From contig JANQPG010000092.1 of assembly GCA_028289545.1 (NCBI GenBank), positions 20,443 to 84,442 on the forward strand: 64,000 nucleotides of DNA, given 5' to 3'. The notes under the pieces were generated by a model. It saw only the letters and a program-made list of their open reading frames with translations, was not told where the DNA came from and did not search any database. The position numbers and the translations under genes are program-made. The stretch comes from Woeseiaceae bacterium. Its GTDB lineage: Bacteria; Pseudomonadota; Gammaproteobacteria; Steroidobacterales; Woeseiaceae. The first letter of the stretch is position 1, and every line of letters starts with the position of its first letter. Shown piece after piece: positions 16,608 through 24,938 of this stretch.

Positions 16608-16641
16608 CGCCAAGCACGCGACGTCGATCGCGCGCTTGGCG
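16608..16641. terminator. Strong hairpin between convergent genes
   Basis: Arms 16608-16620 and 16629-16641 pair over 13 positions with one mismatch (CGCCAAGC core against GCTTGGCG), with an eight-base loop. The hairpin sits just after the CadC-like gene stop and 18 bases before the end of the FG-GAP gene. There is no T-run on either side, so it may act with Rho or as an mRNA 3'-end stabiliser in both directions. Confidence 0.6.
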
Positions 16642-16658
16642 AAGCGAAACTCCAACCA

Positions 16659-18851
16659 CTAGTTGTTGTCGAGCGCCGGGAACACTTCCTCGAGACGGAT
16701 CTGGGCGCCACCTGTCGCCCGAACCGCGTTGACGTAGGAAGAGTGCAGTATGAACGCTTCGCCGTAATTCTCGTCGCCGTCCAGATCGGGTCGCAGGGCG
16801 CGAGTGCCGTCGCCGCAGGGGGCCGTCAACAGTATGTCGGCCAGCCCGTCGCCGTCCCAATCGCCCGACCCCGTACCGGACAGCGACCAGCCAACGTCAT
16901 TTCTGCAAACGGCGCTGGAGACGCGGCCGAGGAAACCCTCGTAAACGATACGTTTGGTGAAGTCTGAATTGGCGAGGAGTTGATTCAAGTCGTAGTCAAG
17001 CGCCTGATTGATTTCCGCTCCGGAGATCAGGTGCGTCTGCTCAATCGGCAGAGACCTTTCGCTCGCCCCGATTGGACCGTCAAACGGCTCGCTGATCAGC
17101 ACATCGGGAATCCCGTCTCCCGTGACGTCACCGGCGCCAGCGACGCTGTATCCAAAACCGTACTCGATCCGAGTGCTCGTAATGACGGCGAACGGTTCAA
17201 TCCGCATGTCCGGGTTCATGTCGATGATCGCCGGGCGTGCAACCGGGAAGAAATCCTGCCGGCCGAACACAATATAGACCCGGCCGATCCCACTTTCCTC
17301 ATCGGTCACCCTTTCGCCCAGTACCCCGGGCGCCCCGAGGAGGAGGTCGTCGAAACCGTCCTGATTCAGATCGCCGGCGCTTTCCAGCGCATGGCCGATC
17401 CTTTGCAGCCCCGGAAAGCTGCTGTTGCGCGCGATCGCAAGGCCCGGCACAGCGGCGTCGGTCAGGTCAATCAGTCCGTCTTCGTCAGGGGAAGCTTCCG
17501 CGGCAATGATGTCTCCGGAGACTATGTAGGCTTCGCCGGACGTCTGGGCGGCCCCGGGTTCGACAACGCTGCCCCGCGTCGATCCGAAGACCAGCTCGTC
17601 GACACCGTCGCCGTTGAGGTCACCGGCAGCGGCGATGTTTTCGCACAGGAGACCGGGGTTTTGTGAGCTGGTGTTGTTGTCTACCAGCATCACTCCGTCC
17701 CGGTTTTCGGCGACTCTGTTGAGCTGGATGTCGGTTCCCAGGGCTCGGGCCGCGAGCAGGGCGCGCCCGAAGACGACAATGACGCGAGTGCTTACCCTGA
17801 AACCGCTTACACAAAAACCCACGTCGCTGATCGCGTCACCGTCGACATCGCCGAGTACGGCAAGCGCAAAACCGGTATCAAAGCTGTCATCGCTTCTGAT
17901 CGGGACGCCGATACCGGCAACATTGCCGACGTCATCGAGCGAAATCCCGACGCCGTCGTCCTGTGCTTCGTTCAGCTCGGCGACCAGGGCCCGGCTCAAT
18001 ACGATGAAAGCCTGTTCGGGCGCACGTTCCACGTTGAGGGGGACGCTGTCGCGGTTGAAGCCGCTCACGATGATTTCCGGCAGCGAGTCACCGTCGATAT
18101 CGCTGATTAGATCGAAGTCATCGCCGTCCAAGGCAGTGAGCCGTTGGGGTTGCGAACGCCGGTCGATGGTCAGTCCCGGGTCGACGGCCGGGGCTGAGAG
18201 CGCCAGTACGCTACCGTCGATCTCCGAGAAAGCACGGCTGCGTATCAAATCGATCGCGGGATTCTGCGCGCTATCCGCGCGGTGCGAGACGAGGATTTCG
18301 GGCCTGCCGTCGCCGTCGATATCCGGGTAAGACTTGATCGACTGACCCCAGCGGCCCGTCAGGAACTGCCCAACCATGGCAAACCCGGCGTCGGTTCTCT
18401 CCGGCGTGTTGTCGACTCTTACGGTGAACGTCAGGTTGGTCTCCTGATTGCCGCGGAAAACGTCGAGCTGCACTTCGTAGGTGTTGTCGGCATTCAAGTC
18501 CTCGGGATTCTCGAAATCCAGTGGCTGCCTGAGAAGGATGGGAACCTCCCTTCCGTTGGCGGAGACGTTCACGATGTCGACTTCGAAGAAACGTCCGTCC
18601 GCAACGTCCGGGTTCACGGCGGATTGCAGTTCGGCTGTGGTGTCGCTGCTCAGCAGTCGCAGCGGGAAGACATCAAGTCGGCCTTCGTCCACCGCAAAGC
18701 GGTCCTCTAAGAGCGTTGGACGCAACTGCCGCTCCTGTACCTCGTCGTCGAAATCCTCTTCACCGAACAGAAAGCCGCAACCGGCAACAAAGCACGAGGC
18801 CAGCAAGAGCATCCAAGCTCGCCAGTATATGCAGTAGTGGTATTTCTTCAT
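16659..18851 (-). CDS. FG-GAP (integrin-alpha-like) seven-bladed propeller lipoprotein with cadherin-like domain
   Basis: 730 residues from the ATG at 18851, preceded by AGGAGG at good spacing; a longer frame upstream adds only an unlikely Arg-rich leader. The N-terminus has a lipobox FVAGC (Cys25). Residues ~45-155 look cadherin-like (FAVDEGRLDVFPL ... NTYEVQLDVFRGNQETNLTFTVRVDN). Seven FG-GAP repeats follow, each with a calcium-binding DxDGDG-type loop, near residues 177, 251, 335, 411, 494, 575 and 664. Seven is the number needed to close an integrin-type propeller. Lipidation places it on a membrane facing the periplasm or surface; adhesion or ligand binding is inferred. Confidence 0.85.
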   Translation of the reverse strand: MKKYHYCIYWRAWMLLLASCFVAGCGFLFGEEDFDDEVQERQLRPTLLEDRFAVDEGRLDVFPLRLLSSDTTAELQSAVNPDVADGRFFEVDIVNVSANGREVPILLRQPLDFENPEDLNADNTYEVQLDVFRGNQETNLTFTVRVDNTPERTDAGFAMVGQFLTGRWGQSIKSYPDIDGDGRPEILVSHRADSAQNPAIDLIRSRAFSEIDGSVLALSAPAVDPGLTIDRRSQPQRLTALDGDDFDLISDIDGDSLPEIIVSGFNRDSVPLNVERAPEQAFIVLSRALVAELNEAQDDGVGISLDDVGNVAGIGVPIRSDDSFDTGFALAVLGDVDGDAISDVGFCVSGFRVSTRVIVVFGRALLAARALGTDIQLNRVAENRDGVMLVDNNTSSQNPGLLCENIAAAGDLNGDGVDELVFGSTRGSVVEPGAAQTSGEAYIVSGDIIAAEASPDEDGLIDLTDAAVPGLAIARNSSFPGLQRIGHALESAGDLNQDGFDDLLLGAPGVLGERVTDEESGIGRVYIVFGRQDFFPVARPAIIDMNPDMRIEPFAVITSTRIEYGFGYSVAGAGDVTGDGIPDVLISEPFDGPIGASERSLPIEQTHLISGAEINQALDYDLNQLLANSDFTKRIVYEGFLGRVSSAVCRNDVGWSLSGTGSGDWDGDGLADILLTAPCGDGTRALRPDLDGDENYGEAFILHSSYVNAVRATGGAQIRLEEVFPALDNN

Positions 18852-19079
18852 GGGTCCCTCCTGATGCGATTGCGGGGTAGCCAATGCGGCCCGCGCCGTT
18901 GGCCGCGGACGTATCAAAGACGCGCGTATCCTTCGTGCGGTGAGGAGATACCAAGTTGAAATGGACCAAACAATTTTGTCTGGCGGGATCTACGTAACCG
19001 GCGGCCCATGTTCAGCCGGAGTCCCGAGCGCGACAAAACGAAATGGACTTTGCAATAGTCCCGGCCGGGGTCCGGTTTC

Positions 19080-19131
19080 GTTTACGGTTGTAAACAAATC
19101 TCTTGACTCTGGCGTTTACGTATGTAAACAA
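19080..19131 (+). promoter_or_regulatory. Two BlaI-type operators over the blaI-M56 promoter
   Basis: GTTTACGGTTGTAAAC (19080-19095) and GTTTACGTATGTAAAC (19114-19129) are two copies of a TTTAC-N4-GTAAA palindrome, centres 34 bases apart, matching the TACnnnnGTA core of BlaI/MecI/CopY operators. TTGACT (19103-19108) and TAAACA (19125-19130, spacing 16) form a plausible promoter, with the -10 inside the second operator. Initiation would then fall at or within a base or two of the ATG at 19138, giving a leaderless mRNA. Confidence 0.72.
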
Positions 19132-19137
19132 TAGAGC

Positions 19138-19521
19138 ATGACCAAGACAAACAAGCACATTAGCGTGGCCGAAAGCCTCGTGATGGAGGCGCTCTGGCGG
19201 CAGCATCCGCTCAGCGCCGAAGACATCATGGCTGAGGTTGGCGCTGAACAGGATTGGAGCCCGGGCACGGTCAAGTCGCTGCTCAACCGGCTGTTGTCCA
19301 AAGAGGCAATATCGGCCGAGCGTGACGGTCGACGTTACTTGTACAGCCCGGAGTTATCCCGAACCGACTACCTGAGCGTCGAGGGGCGGGGGCTGCTCGA
19401 CCGCTTGTTCGACGGCCGGGTTTCGTCGTTACTGACCCACTTTTCCGAACACGAACAACTCAGCGACGACGACGTCGCCGAGCTGAAGCGCCTGATCCAG
19501 GAGTTGGATAATGAGTCTTGA
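19138..19521 (+). CDS. BlaI/MecI/CopY-family transcriptional repressor
   Basis: 127 residues, typical length. The winged helix is at about 8-75 (ISVAESLVMEALWRQHPLSAEDIMAEV, WSPGTVKSLLNRLLSKEAISAERDGRRYLYSP), and a helical dimerisation tail ends at LKRLIQELDNES. Family repressors dimerise on TACnnnnGTA palindromes and are inactivated by a partner M56 protease. Two matching palindromes lie directly upstream (19080-19129), so autorepression is expected. The gene overlaps the M56 protease gene by 11 bases. There is no good Shine-Dalgarno sequence before the ATG, consistent with a leaderless start. Confidence 0.93.
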   Translation: MTKTNKHISVAESLVMEALWRQHPLSAEDIMAEVGAEQDWSPGTVKSLLNRLLSKEAISAERDGRRYLYSPELSRTDYLSVEGRGLLDRLFDGRVSSLLTHFSEHEQLSDDDVAELKRLIQELDNES

Positions 19522-21076
19522 ACTGATCGAGTTGCTGGGACGCGCCACGGCGAGCATCAGTGTTGCGTTACTCATTGTGCTGGCTCTGCGCAAGCCGCTG
19601 CGTAATCTCTTCGGTGCGCGCATTGCGTATGCATTCTGGTTGATCGTGCCCGCCGCGGGCCTGGCAAACTTTCTGCCCGCGCGCCGGATACTCGTCTCGG
19701 ATATGCAACCGGCCGGGGAGGCGCAAGCCGCCGCACCGGCTGCGCAGTCCGAGCAAGCTCCCGTCGCGTTGGATCCAAGTGTCGACGTAGCGGTCTCCGT
19801 GTTTTCCGCGTGGCCGCTTGCGTCCCTGCTCGCCGTGCTCTGGGTCGCCGGGTTTGTGCTTAGCTTCGCGCTGTTGATCTACCGGCACAGACGGTTTCTA
19901 CAACATCACGGTCTGCACCAGGCCACCGGCAAACTGTGTGTCGCTGATACACCCGACGTTGGGCCCGTTACGGTCGGCGTGTTCAGGCCCCGAATCGTTT
20001 TGCCAAAAGACTTTGAACAGCGCTACGACGCCGTCGAGCGCCGCCTGATACTCGAGCACGAGCAGACACATATCCGTTCGGGCGACGTTCTGGTCAATGC
20101 GTTCGCGGCGTTGGTGCAGTGCCTGCAGTGGTTCAATCCGCTGGTCTATATCGCGCTGCCCAGGCTGAAGGTCGATCAGGAGCTGGCCTGCGATGCGCGC
20201 GTCATGCGCAAACATTCAAAGCACCGCCGGACCTATGCCGAGGCGCTGCTGAAAGCCCAGCTGTCGACTCGCACCGTGCCGCTTGGTTGCGCCTGGCCAC
20301 CGGGCGGTATGCAGTCTTTGCGGCAGCGGATCGAGGAACTCGGACAGTCGCGTCCCGCGCCTTTTCGCTGGGTGTTGGGCGCACTCGTTTGTGTCTTCGC
20401 GACCGGGACCACGGCAGCCGTCGCCTGGGCCGCGATTCCGCCGGAAGCGGTCTTGCCGCCGAGTCCCGAGGCTCCCGTCCCGGCGGAAACCGTAGTGCCG
20501 CCACAGCCGCCGGCGCCTGCTCCGGACGTTGCGGACACAGATATGCTGTCGCGTGCGTTGGGCGATGCGCTGGTGACGGCGATTCAGGAAGGTAAGAGCA
20601 GCGAGGCGCAGGCGTTAATCGAAGCGGGCGCGGATGTTAACCACTACCGCCGCGGTGACGGGACGCCGCTGACGGTGGCGGCACAGACCGGCAGCCAGCC
20701 GATGGCGGAGGCGTTGATCAGCGCCGGGGCCAACGTCAACGGGGCGGCGCCGGGTGACGGCAACCCGCTGATTGTTGCAGCGGCGAGGGGGCATCTTTCC
20801 CTGGTGCAGCTCTTCGTCGAGAGTGGCGCCGACGTCAACGGTTACGTGCCGGGTGACGAAACGCCGCTCATCAACGCAGCGGCCCGCAACCATATTGACG
20901 TGGCGCGGTTCCTGATCGAACGAGGTGCCGACGTCAATCTTGCGGTCGACTCGGGTAACGGACGTTCTATGCCCGATATGCGATCGCCGCTCGGGCAGGC
21001 GCAACGGTTTGGCCACCGCCGCATGGCCAATCTGCTGGAGCAGCAGGGTGCCGTATCTGTAGGCAGAGAACGCTGA
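19511..21076 (+). CDS. BlaR1/MecR1-like M56 metalloprotease with C-terminal ankyrin repeats
   Basis: 521 residues. Membrane segments lie at about 15-28, 38-55, 102-124 and 286-308. The M56 zinc site HEQTH is at 183-187, with E224 and D228 in VDQELACDAR as downstream conserved residues. After a Pro-rich linker (~310-342) come four to five ankyrin repeats (about 349-513; ALIEAGADVN, ALISAGANVN, LFVESGADVN, FLIERGADVN). Classical BlaR1/MecR1 carry a penicillin-binding sensor here instead. By analogy a signal reaching the C-terminal domain triggers the cytosolic protease to cleave the BlaI-type repressor encoded just upstream. The ankyrin stack implies a protein ligand rather than a beta-lactam. 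Confidence 0.9.
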   Translation: MSLELIELLGRATASISVALLIVLALRKPLRNLFGARIAYAFWLIVPAAGLANFLPARRILVSDMQPAGEAQAAAPAAQSEQAPVALDPSVDVAVSVFSAWPLASLLAVLWVAGFVLSFALLIYRHRRFLQHHGLHQATGKLCVADTPDVGPVTVGVFRPRIVLPKDFEQRYDAVERRLILEHEQTHIRSGDVLVNAFAALVQCLQWFNPLVYIALPRLKVDQELACDARVMRKHSKHRRTYAEALLKAQLSTRTVPLGCAWPPGGMQSLRQRIEELGQSRPAPFRWVLGALVCVFATGTTAAVAWAAIPPEAVLPPSPEAPVPAETVVPPQPPAPAPDVADTDMLSRALGDALVTAIQEGKSSEAQALIEAGADVNHYRRGDGTPLTVAAQTGSQPMAEALISAGANVNGAAPGDGNPLIVAAARGHLSLVQLFVESGADVNGYVPGDETPLINAAARNHIDVARFLIERGADVNLAVDSGNGRSMPDMRSPLGQAQRFGHRRMANLLEQQGAVSVGRER

Positions 21077-21105
21077 GCGCCGAATAACGGCTCGCTACTG
21101 CCGGC

Positions 21106-21130
21106 GGCCCAACCTGCCGTTGGCCCTTTT
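21106..21130 (+). terminator. Weak candidate intrinsic terminator after the M56 gene
   Basis: GGCCCAAC (21106-21113) can pair with GTTGGCC (21119-21125) with a one-base bulge, and is followed by CTTTT. The stem is short and the T-run only four bases. It ends 14 bases before the GMC oxidoreductase start. Confidence 0.35.
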
Positions 21131-21144
21131 GGGGATTCATCACG

Positions 21145-22686
21145 ATGATTATCGACTTGCTCGAGCTGCCCGCTCGCGCGGAAATCACTGCGGACGTCGT
21201 CATCATTGGCGGCGGCATGGCTGGCATCACGCTCGCGAGGGAGTGGGCCGGACAGGAGAAGACGGTTGCCATCCTGGAGTCCGGGGGACGAGACGCCGAC
21301 GATGCGAGCCAGAGGCTGTACGCGGGTACGGGCGCCTTGGGCGGCGAGGGTGGGGACGTGCAAAACATCGACGACTATCTCGTGACGTCTCGCGCCCGAT
21401 TCTACGGCGGCTCCGGTCACTGGTGGGGTGGTAAGTCCGTGCCGCTGGACCCGGCGGATTTTGCGGCGCGCCCGTGGATAAAAGACAGCGGCTGGCCAAT
21501 GACACGCGCCGACCTGCAGCCCTACTACAACCGTGCCTGCGACGTGCTGTCGATTCCGCACTTCGATAAAGACTACGCGGAGCCGCAGCACGAAGGCCGC
21601 CCGCCGCTGGACATTAACGGATCGGCCCACATCACCTCGCTGCCTCGCGATCACTCGGAAGTTTCGGGCCGCATCGACAAGGCGCAGTTCGACGAGTTTC
21701 GCTACGGTTTTACGGACGAGCCGAACATATCCGTCTATCTGCACGCCAACGTTGTGGGTTTTACCCTCGCGGATGACGGCAGCGGACTTCGCAGCGTCGA
21801 GGTCAGCACGCTCGACGGCAAGCGGGGCGCGGCACGCGGAGCAGTTTACGTACTCGCGTGCGGCGGCATCGAAAACGCGCGCTTGCTGCTGGCGGCCAAT
21901 GCCCGCAACGGCGCTCAATTTGGTCGCCGTTCGGATGCGCTGGGACGGTACTTTCAAGGCCATACGGTTATCTACAAAGAGACGAGTGCGAACGAGGCGG
22001 GCACGGAGCTGTGTGTTACCGATCCACCTGAGTCGCTCGATCTCTATGTCAACCGCAGGCTGGGTCATCCACACGCCGTTCTGGGCACAACCTTGGAAGG
22101 CCAGGCGGCTTATCGGTGCACGGCGTTTACGGTCACGATGGGGCTGCTTGACGAAGACCCCGGCGGCTCGGACCGGCTGGCATTGCGTTCGACGGCAGCC
22201 AGAATCGACCGGGCGGACACTGAGGCCGACGGCGGCACCACCTGCTGGTGTTACTTCATGACCGAGAACCTGCCCAATCCGGAAAGCCGGGTTACTTTAA
22301 GTGATCAGGTAGACGCTCTCGGGATGCCGCGCGTGCACCTCGACTGGCAGTATGGCGCCGACGATCTCGACGGTTTCGAACGTTCGTTTGACGCCTTTGT
22401 GCGCGAGCTCGGCAGCGCCGGTCGGGGCAGGGCTTGTTCTCCGATCGCACGTGAAGACCTGGTGGCCACAATGCAGCCCTCAAGGCATCACATGGGGACG
22501 ACACGCATGCACGAGGACCCGACGGTTGGCGTAGTCGACGCGAACCTCAAATGCCACGACGCGGACAACCTCTACGTTACGGGTTCCTCGGTGTTTCCAA
22601 CCAGCGGTATTGCGAACCCGACCTTGACCTTGCTTGCGCTCACCTTGCGGCTTTCGGACCACCTGAAAGAGCGGCTGGGTGCCTAG
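21145..22686 (+). CDS. GMC-family FAD-dependent oxidoreductase
   Basis: 513 residues. The FAD-binding Rossmann motif VVIIGGGMAGITLAREW is at about 19-35, followed by ESGGR. The substrate-binding region includes GGSGHWWGGKSVPLD. The C-terminal GMC domain has HHMGTTRMHEDP, then DNLYVTGSSVFPTSGIANPTLT, with the conserved His-Asn pair of the family represented by the HH and the NP segments. Such enzymes oxidise alcohols or sugars using FAD. It overlaps by eight bases a small Tat-exported protein that looks like a gluconate-dehydrogenase-type partner; if they form a complex, electrons would pass on to the respiratory chain. Confidence 0.9.
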   Translation: MIIDLLELPARAEITADVVIIGGGMAGITLAREWAGQEKTVAILESGGRDADDASQRLYAGTGALGGEGGDVQNIDDYLVTSRARFYGGSGHWWGGKSVPLDPADFAARPWIKDSGWPMTRADLQPYYNRACDVLSIPHFDKDYAEPQHEGRPPLDINGSAHITSLPRDHSEVSGRIDKAQFDEFRYGFTDEPNISVYLHANVVGFTLADDGSGLRSVEVSTLDGKRGAARGAVYVLACGGIENARLLLAANARNGAQFGRRSDALGRYFQGHTVIYKETSANEAGTELCVTDPPESLDLYVNRRLGHPHAVLGTTLEGQAAYRCTAFTVTMGLLDEDPGGSDRLALRSTAARIDRADTEADGGTTCWCYFMTENLPNPESRVTLSDQVDALGMPRVHLDWQYGADDLDGFERSFDAFVRELGSAGRGRACSPIAREDLVATMQPSRHHMGTTRMHEDPTVGVVDANLKCHDADNLYVTGSSVFPTSGIANPTLTLLALTLRLSDHLKERLGA

Positions 22687-23038
22687 TGTGACGGTGCTTA
22701 CGCGACGTTCAGTGCTCGCCGGCCTCGCCGCGGTTTCAGCGGTTCCTCTGGCGGCTTGCGAGCGACACAGAAGTGTTGCCTGCGAAGACCCGATGGCCGC
22801 CGGTCTCGATGTGCGAGGCGTAGCGGAGATTGCTGCATCCTACACCGCGGCAACCGGCGATCCCGTAGGTGAAGACGTTCGCCGAGCGCTGTTTCCGGAA
22901 GAGTTCGCCGATCCCGCGGCACTCAAGGAGGCCGTCGCGAGTGACTTTGCTGCTGGACGCCTGTTCGTGCACGCTGGGTGGCGTCTGTCCCATACCGAGG
23001 GGCGGCTCTTCACTATCTTGTCGCGACTGTCTGCCTGA
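22679..23038 (+). CDS. Small Tat-exported protein, possible gluconate 2-dehydrogenase subunit 3-like partner
   Basis: 119 residues from GTG 22679; GTG 22688 is an alternative. The N-terminus carries a twin-arginine signal RRSVLAGLAAVSAVPLAAC, whose Cys could be lipidated. The remainder is helical, with a short DPVGEDVRRALFPEEFADPAALKEA segment. Small Tat-exported subunits of this size accompany GMC-type flavin dehydrogenases and carry the cofactor-less large subunit through the Tat system. The overlap with the GMC gene supports that role; the sequence match itself is only moderate. It is convergent with the histidine kinase gene, 34 bases away. Confidence 0.65.
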   Translation: MPSVTVLTRRSVLAGLAAVSAVPLAACERHRSVACEDPMAAGLDVRGVAEIAASYTAATGDPVGEDVRRALFPEEFADPAALKEAVASDFAAGRLFVHAGWRLSHTEGRLFTILSRLSA

Positions 23039-23072
23039 CGTTGAAACGAGCCAGTAGCATCGCCGCCCGGGC

Positions 23073-24938
23073 TCAACTGGCTGTAAAAGGGACCACACAT
23101 CGCACAGACGTGCCGCTCGCGTCACTGTGAACGGTGAGCGTAGCGGATATCGAATCGGCCCGAATTTGCATGTTGTCAAGCCCACGTCCGTGGCCGCGAT
23201 CCGTGAAGCCCTTGCCATCGTCGCGGACCTCTGCAATCAAGGTGTCAGCATCGCCCGATACCGAAATGGCGATCGTCTTGCATTCCGAGTGTCTCACAGC
23301 ATTCGTGGTGGCTTCCTGAAAAATCCGTAGAAGCGCCAGGGACTGGTCGGTTCTGAGTTCGGCATGCTCGGCGCCGGACAGACTCCAGTTCATATCGATG
23401 CCCGCGCGGGCGACGCTTTTCGAGATTCTGTGCCTGAAGTTCGCCAGCAAGGAATCGAAGCCGTCATCGCTGGGCGCCAGGCTATCCACGATGAGGCGCA
23501 GGTCGCTAAGCGCATAACGCAAGGCTTCTTTCAAATCGCGTCGATCTTCACCTTTCTCGGTAAGCGATAGGGCGTGCACCAGGTGCCCGCCCAGTCCATC
23601 ATGCATGTCTCGCATCAGGCGAGCACGCTCTTCAGCAATTTCGCGACGCTTTTCTTCTTCGTTCAGCTTCCGGTATGTGTCCTCCAGTTGCTCGGCCTTC
23701 AGGGCCGCGCGCTCCTCGAGTTCGGCGTTGAGTTCTTCGGAAATCTTCAGGGCGCGTACGTGTCGACGTAACAACAGAAAGCCGAAGAAAAGCAGCGGGA
23801 TCACTACGATGAACTGCAGGTAGTAGGTGGTGCCCGGTACGAAGTAGTAAAAGTCGAAAAGATGGTCCCGAAAACCGATAGTGACAAATAGCGAAGAAAT
23901 TAACAGCAGCCCCACGCTGTCGATCGACCAGCTCTTGCGCACGGCCATGAAGCATTGCACGAACACGAACAAGCTGAGCAGCATGATCCAGGGCATCCAC
24001 AAGTAATGTGTTGTGATGAAGGCAATGTGTTGGGAATCCAGAATCGCTGGCAGCAGCAGCAGCATCGCAAGACATCCCGTGACCACCGCAATCAGCTTTT
24101 CTACGCGCCGCATTCGCAGATCGAAGTACCGATTGATAAAAACAACTTCGCAGGCGACCCAGATGAGGCAGACATAGGTCAGCGCAAACCAGAGTTCGTG
24201 GCTGATCGGTATATGATCGATAAGAGCGTGGATTGTGTGCGCGGTCCACAGGAGCATGTAGAGCGCATACCAACCATACGCGGTGTCCTGCGGCCGCATG
24301 ATAAACAGGCCTCCGACGAGGGCGATCATTGTCAGTGCAACGCTGATAAAGAGCTTCGGAAGCACCTGCGCGACCCAGTAGTTGTGCCGGTATGCCGAAG
24401 TCAGTTCGGAGTAGGGCGCGAGATAGACGTGCGCTGGCGACAGGAAGCCCCGGGCGGCTGTAAGTCGAATGTGCAGCCAGCTGGTGTCAGCCGTTGTGTC
24501 GAGTTCTCCCAACGGTATTAAAAGGGGGGTTCGAAAAAAGGCAAGCGGCTCTTCTATTGGCGCCGCGGTGTACTGCAGTTCTCCGCGCAGCCAGACCTGC
24601 ACGTTGGCGAATGCCTTCGGGATGTACAGTGCGTTTGCCTGGGCGATGTCCAGTCGCTTCGTGACGTCAGTACGTACCCACAAGCTGGCGTACGGCTCGT
24701 CAGGTATCTCAACCTCGCGGTCGAAGCGCCGCCACTCCCCCTGGGTTTTCGGGGGGCGATCGACATGGCTCGCCAGATACTCGAAATCGGTTAGCAGGTA
24801 CTCGCGATTGGGATTAACCTCCTTATCGACGAGGTAGAAAAGGCCAAGTACGCCGGCCGGCAGCAAGACGCATGCGACAAGCAGCAGAGTGACCTGCGCA
24901 AAGGTCGGATGGTTACGTGCCGTTGCGCTGCTGTTCAC
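23073..24938 (-). CDS. 7TM-DISM sensor histidine kinase (HisKA_3 type)
   Basis: 621 residues. After an N-terminal anchor (about 14-36), a periplasmic sensor with jelly-roll character (~45-175) is followed by seven hydrophobic segments between ~190 and 390, as in 7TMR-DISM receptors. A coiled coil (395-440) leads to the HisKA_3 box RDMHDGLGG with phospho-acceptor H446. The ATPase domain shows the N-box QEATTNAVRHS (541-551) and the G-box DDGKGF (573-578). It should phosphorylate the NarL-type regulator encoded upstream, whose gene overlaps this start by 26 bases. The extracellular signal is unknown; carbohydrate-like ligands are common for this sensor class. Confidence 0.9.
   Translation of the reverse strand: MNSSATARNHPTFAQVTLLLVACVLLPAGVLGLFYLVDKEVNPNREYLLTDFEYLASHVDRPPKTQGEWRRFDREVEIPDEPYASLWVRTDVTKRLDIAQANALYIPKAFANVQVWLRGELQYTAAPIEEPLAFFRTPLLIPLGELDTTADTSWLHIRLTAARGFLSPAHVYLAPYSELTSAYRHNYWVAQVLPKLFISVALTMIALVGGLFIMRPQDTAYGWYALYMLLWTAHTIHALIDHIPISHELWFALTYVCLIWVACEVVFINRYFDLRMRRVEKLIAVVTGCLAMLLLLPAILDSQHIAFITTHYLWMPWIMLLSLFVFVQCFMAVRKSWSIDSVGLLLISSLFVTIGFRDHLFDFYYFVPGTTYYLQFIVVIPLLFFGFLLLRRHVRALKISEELNAELEERAALKAEQLEDTYRKLNEEEKRREIAEERARLMRDMHDGLGGHLVHALSLTEKGEDRRDLKEALRYALSDLRLIVDSLAPSDDGFDSLLANFRHRISKSVARAGIDMNWSLSGAEHAELRTDQSLALLRIFQEATTNAVRHSECKTIAISVSGDADTLIAEVRDDGKGFTDRGHGRGLDNMQIRADSISATLTVHSDASGTSVRCVVPFTAS

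Noticed and set aside
19138-21076. Assignment as a beta-lactam resistance sensor (BlaI/BlaR1)
   Set aside because: The penicillin-binding sensor domain is missing, ankyrin repeats are present instead, and no beta-lactamase gene is nearby.
20842-22074. Open frame of 410 codons on the minus strand across the M56 and GMC genes
   Set aside because: It crosses two well-supported genes on the other strand and has no domain signature.
23049-23082. Inverted repeat AGCCAGT/ACTGGCT between the small Tat protein and the kinase as a terminator
   Set aside because: The loop is 20 bases, the right arm lies inside the kinase coding end, and there is no T-run.
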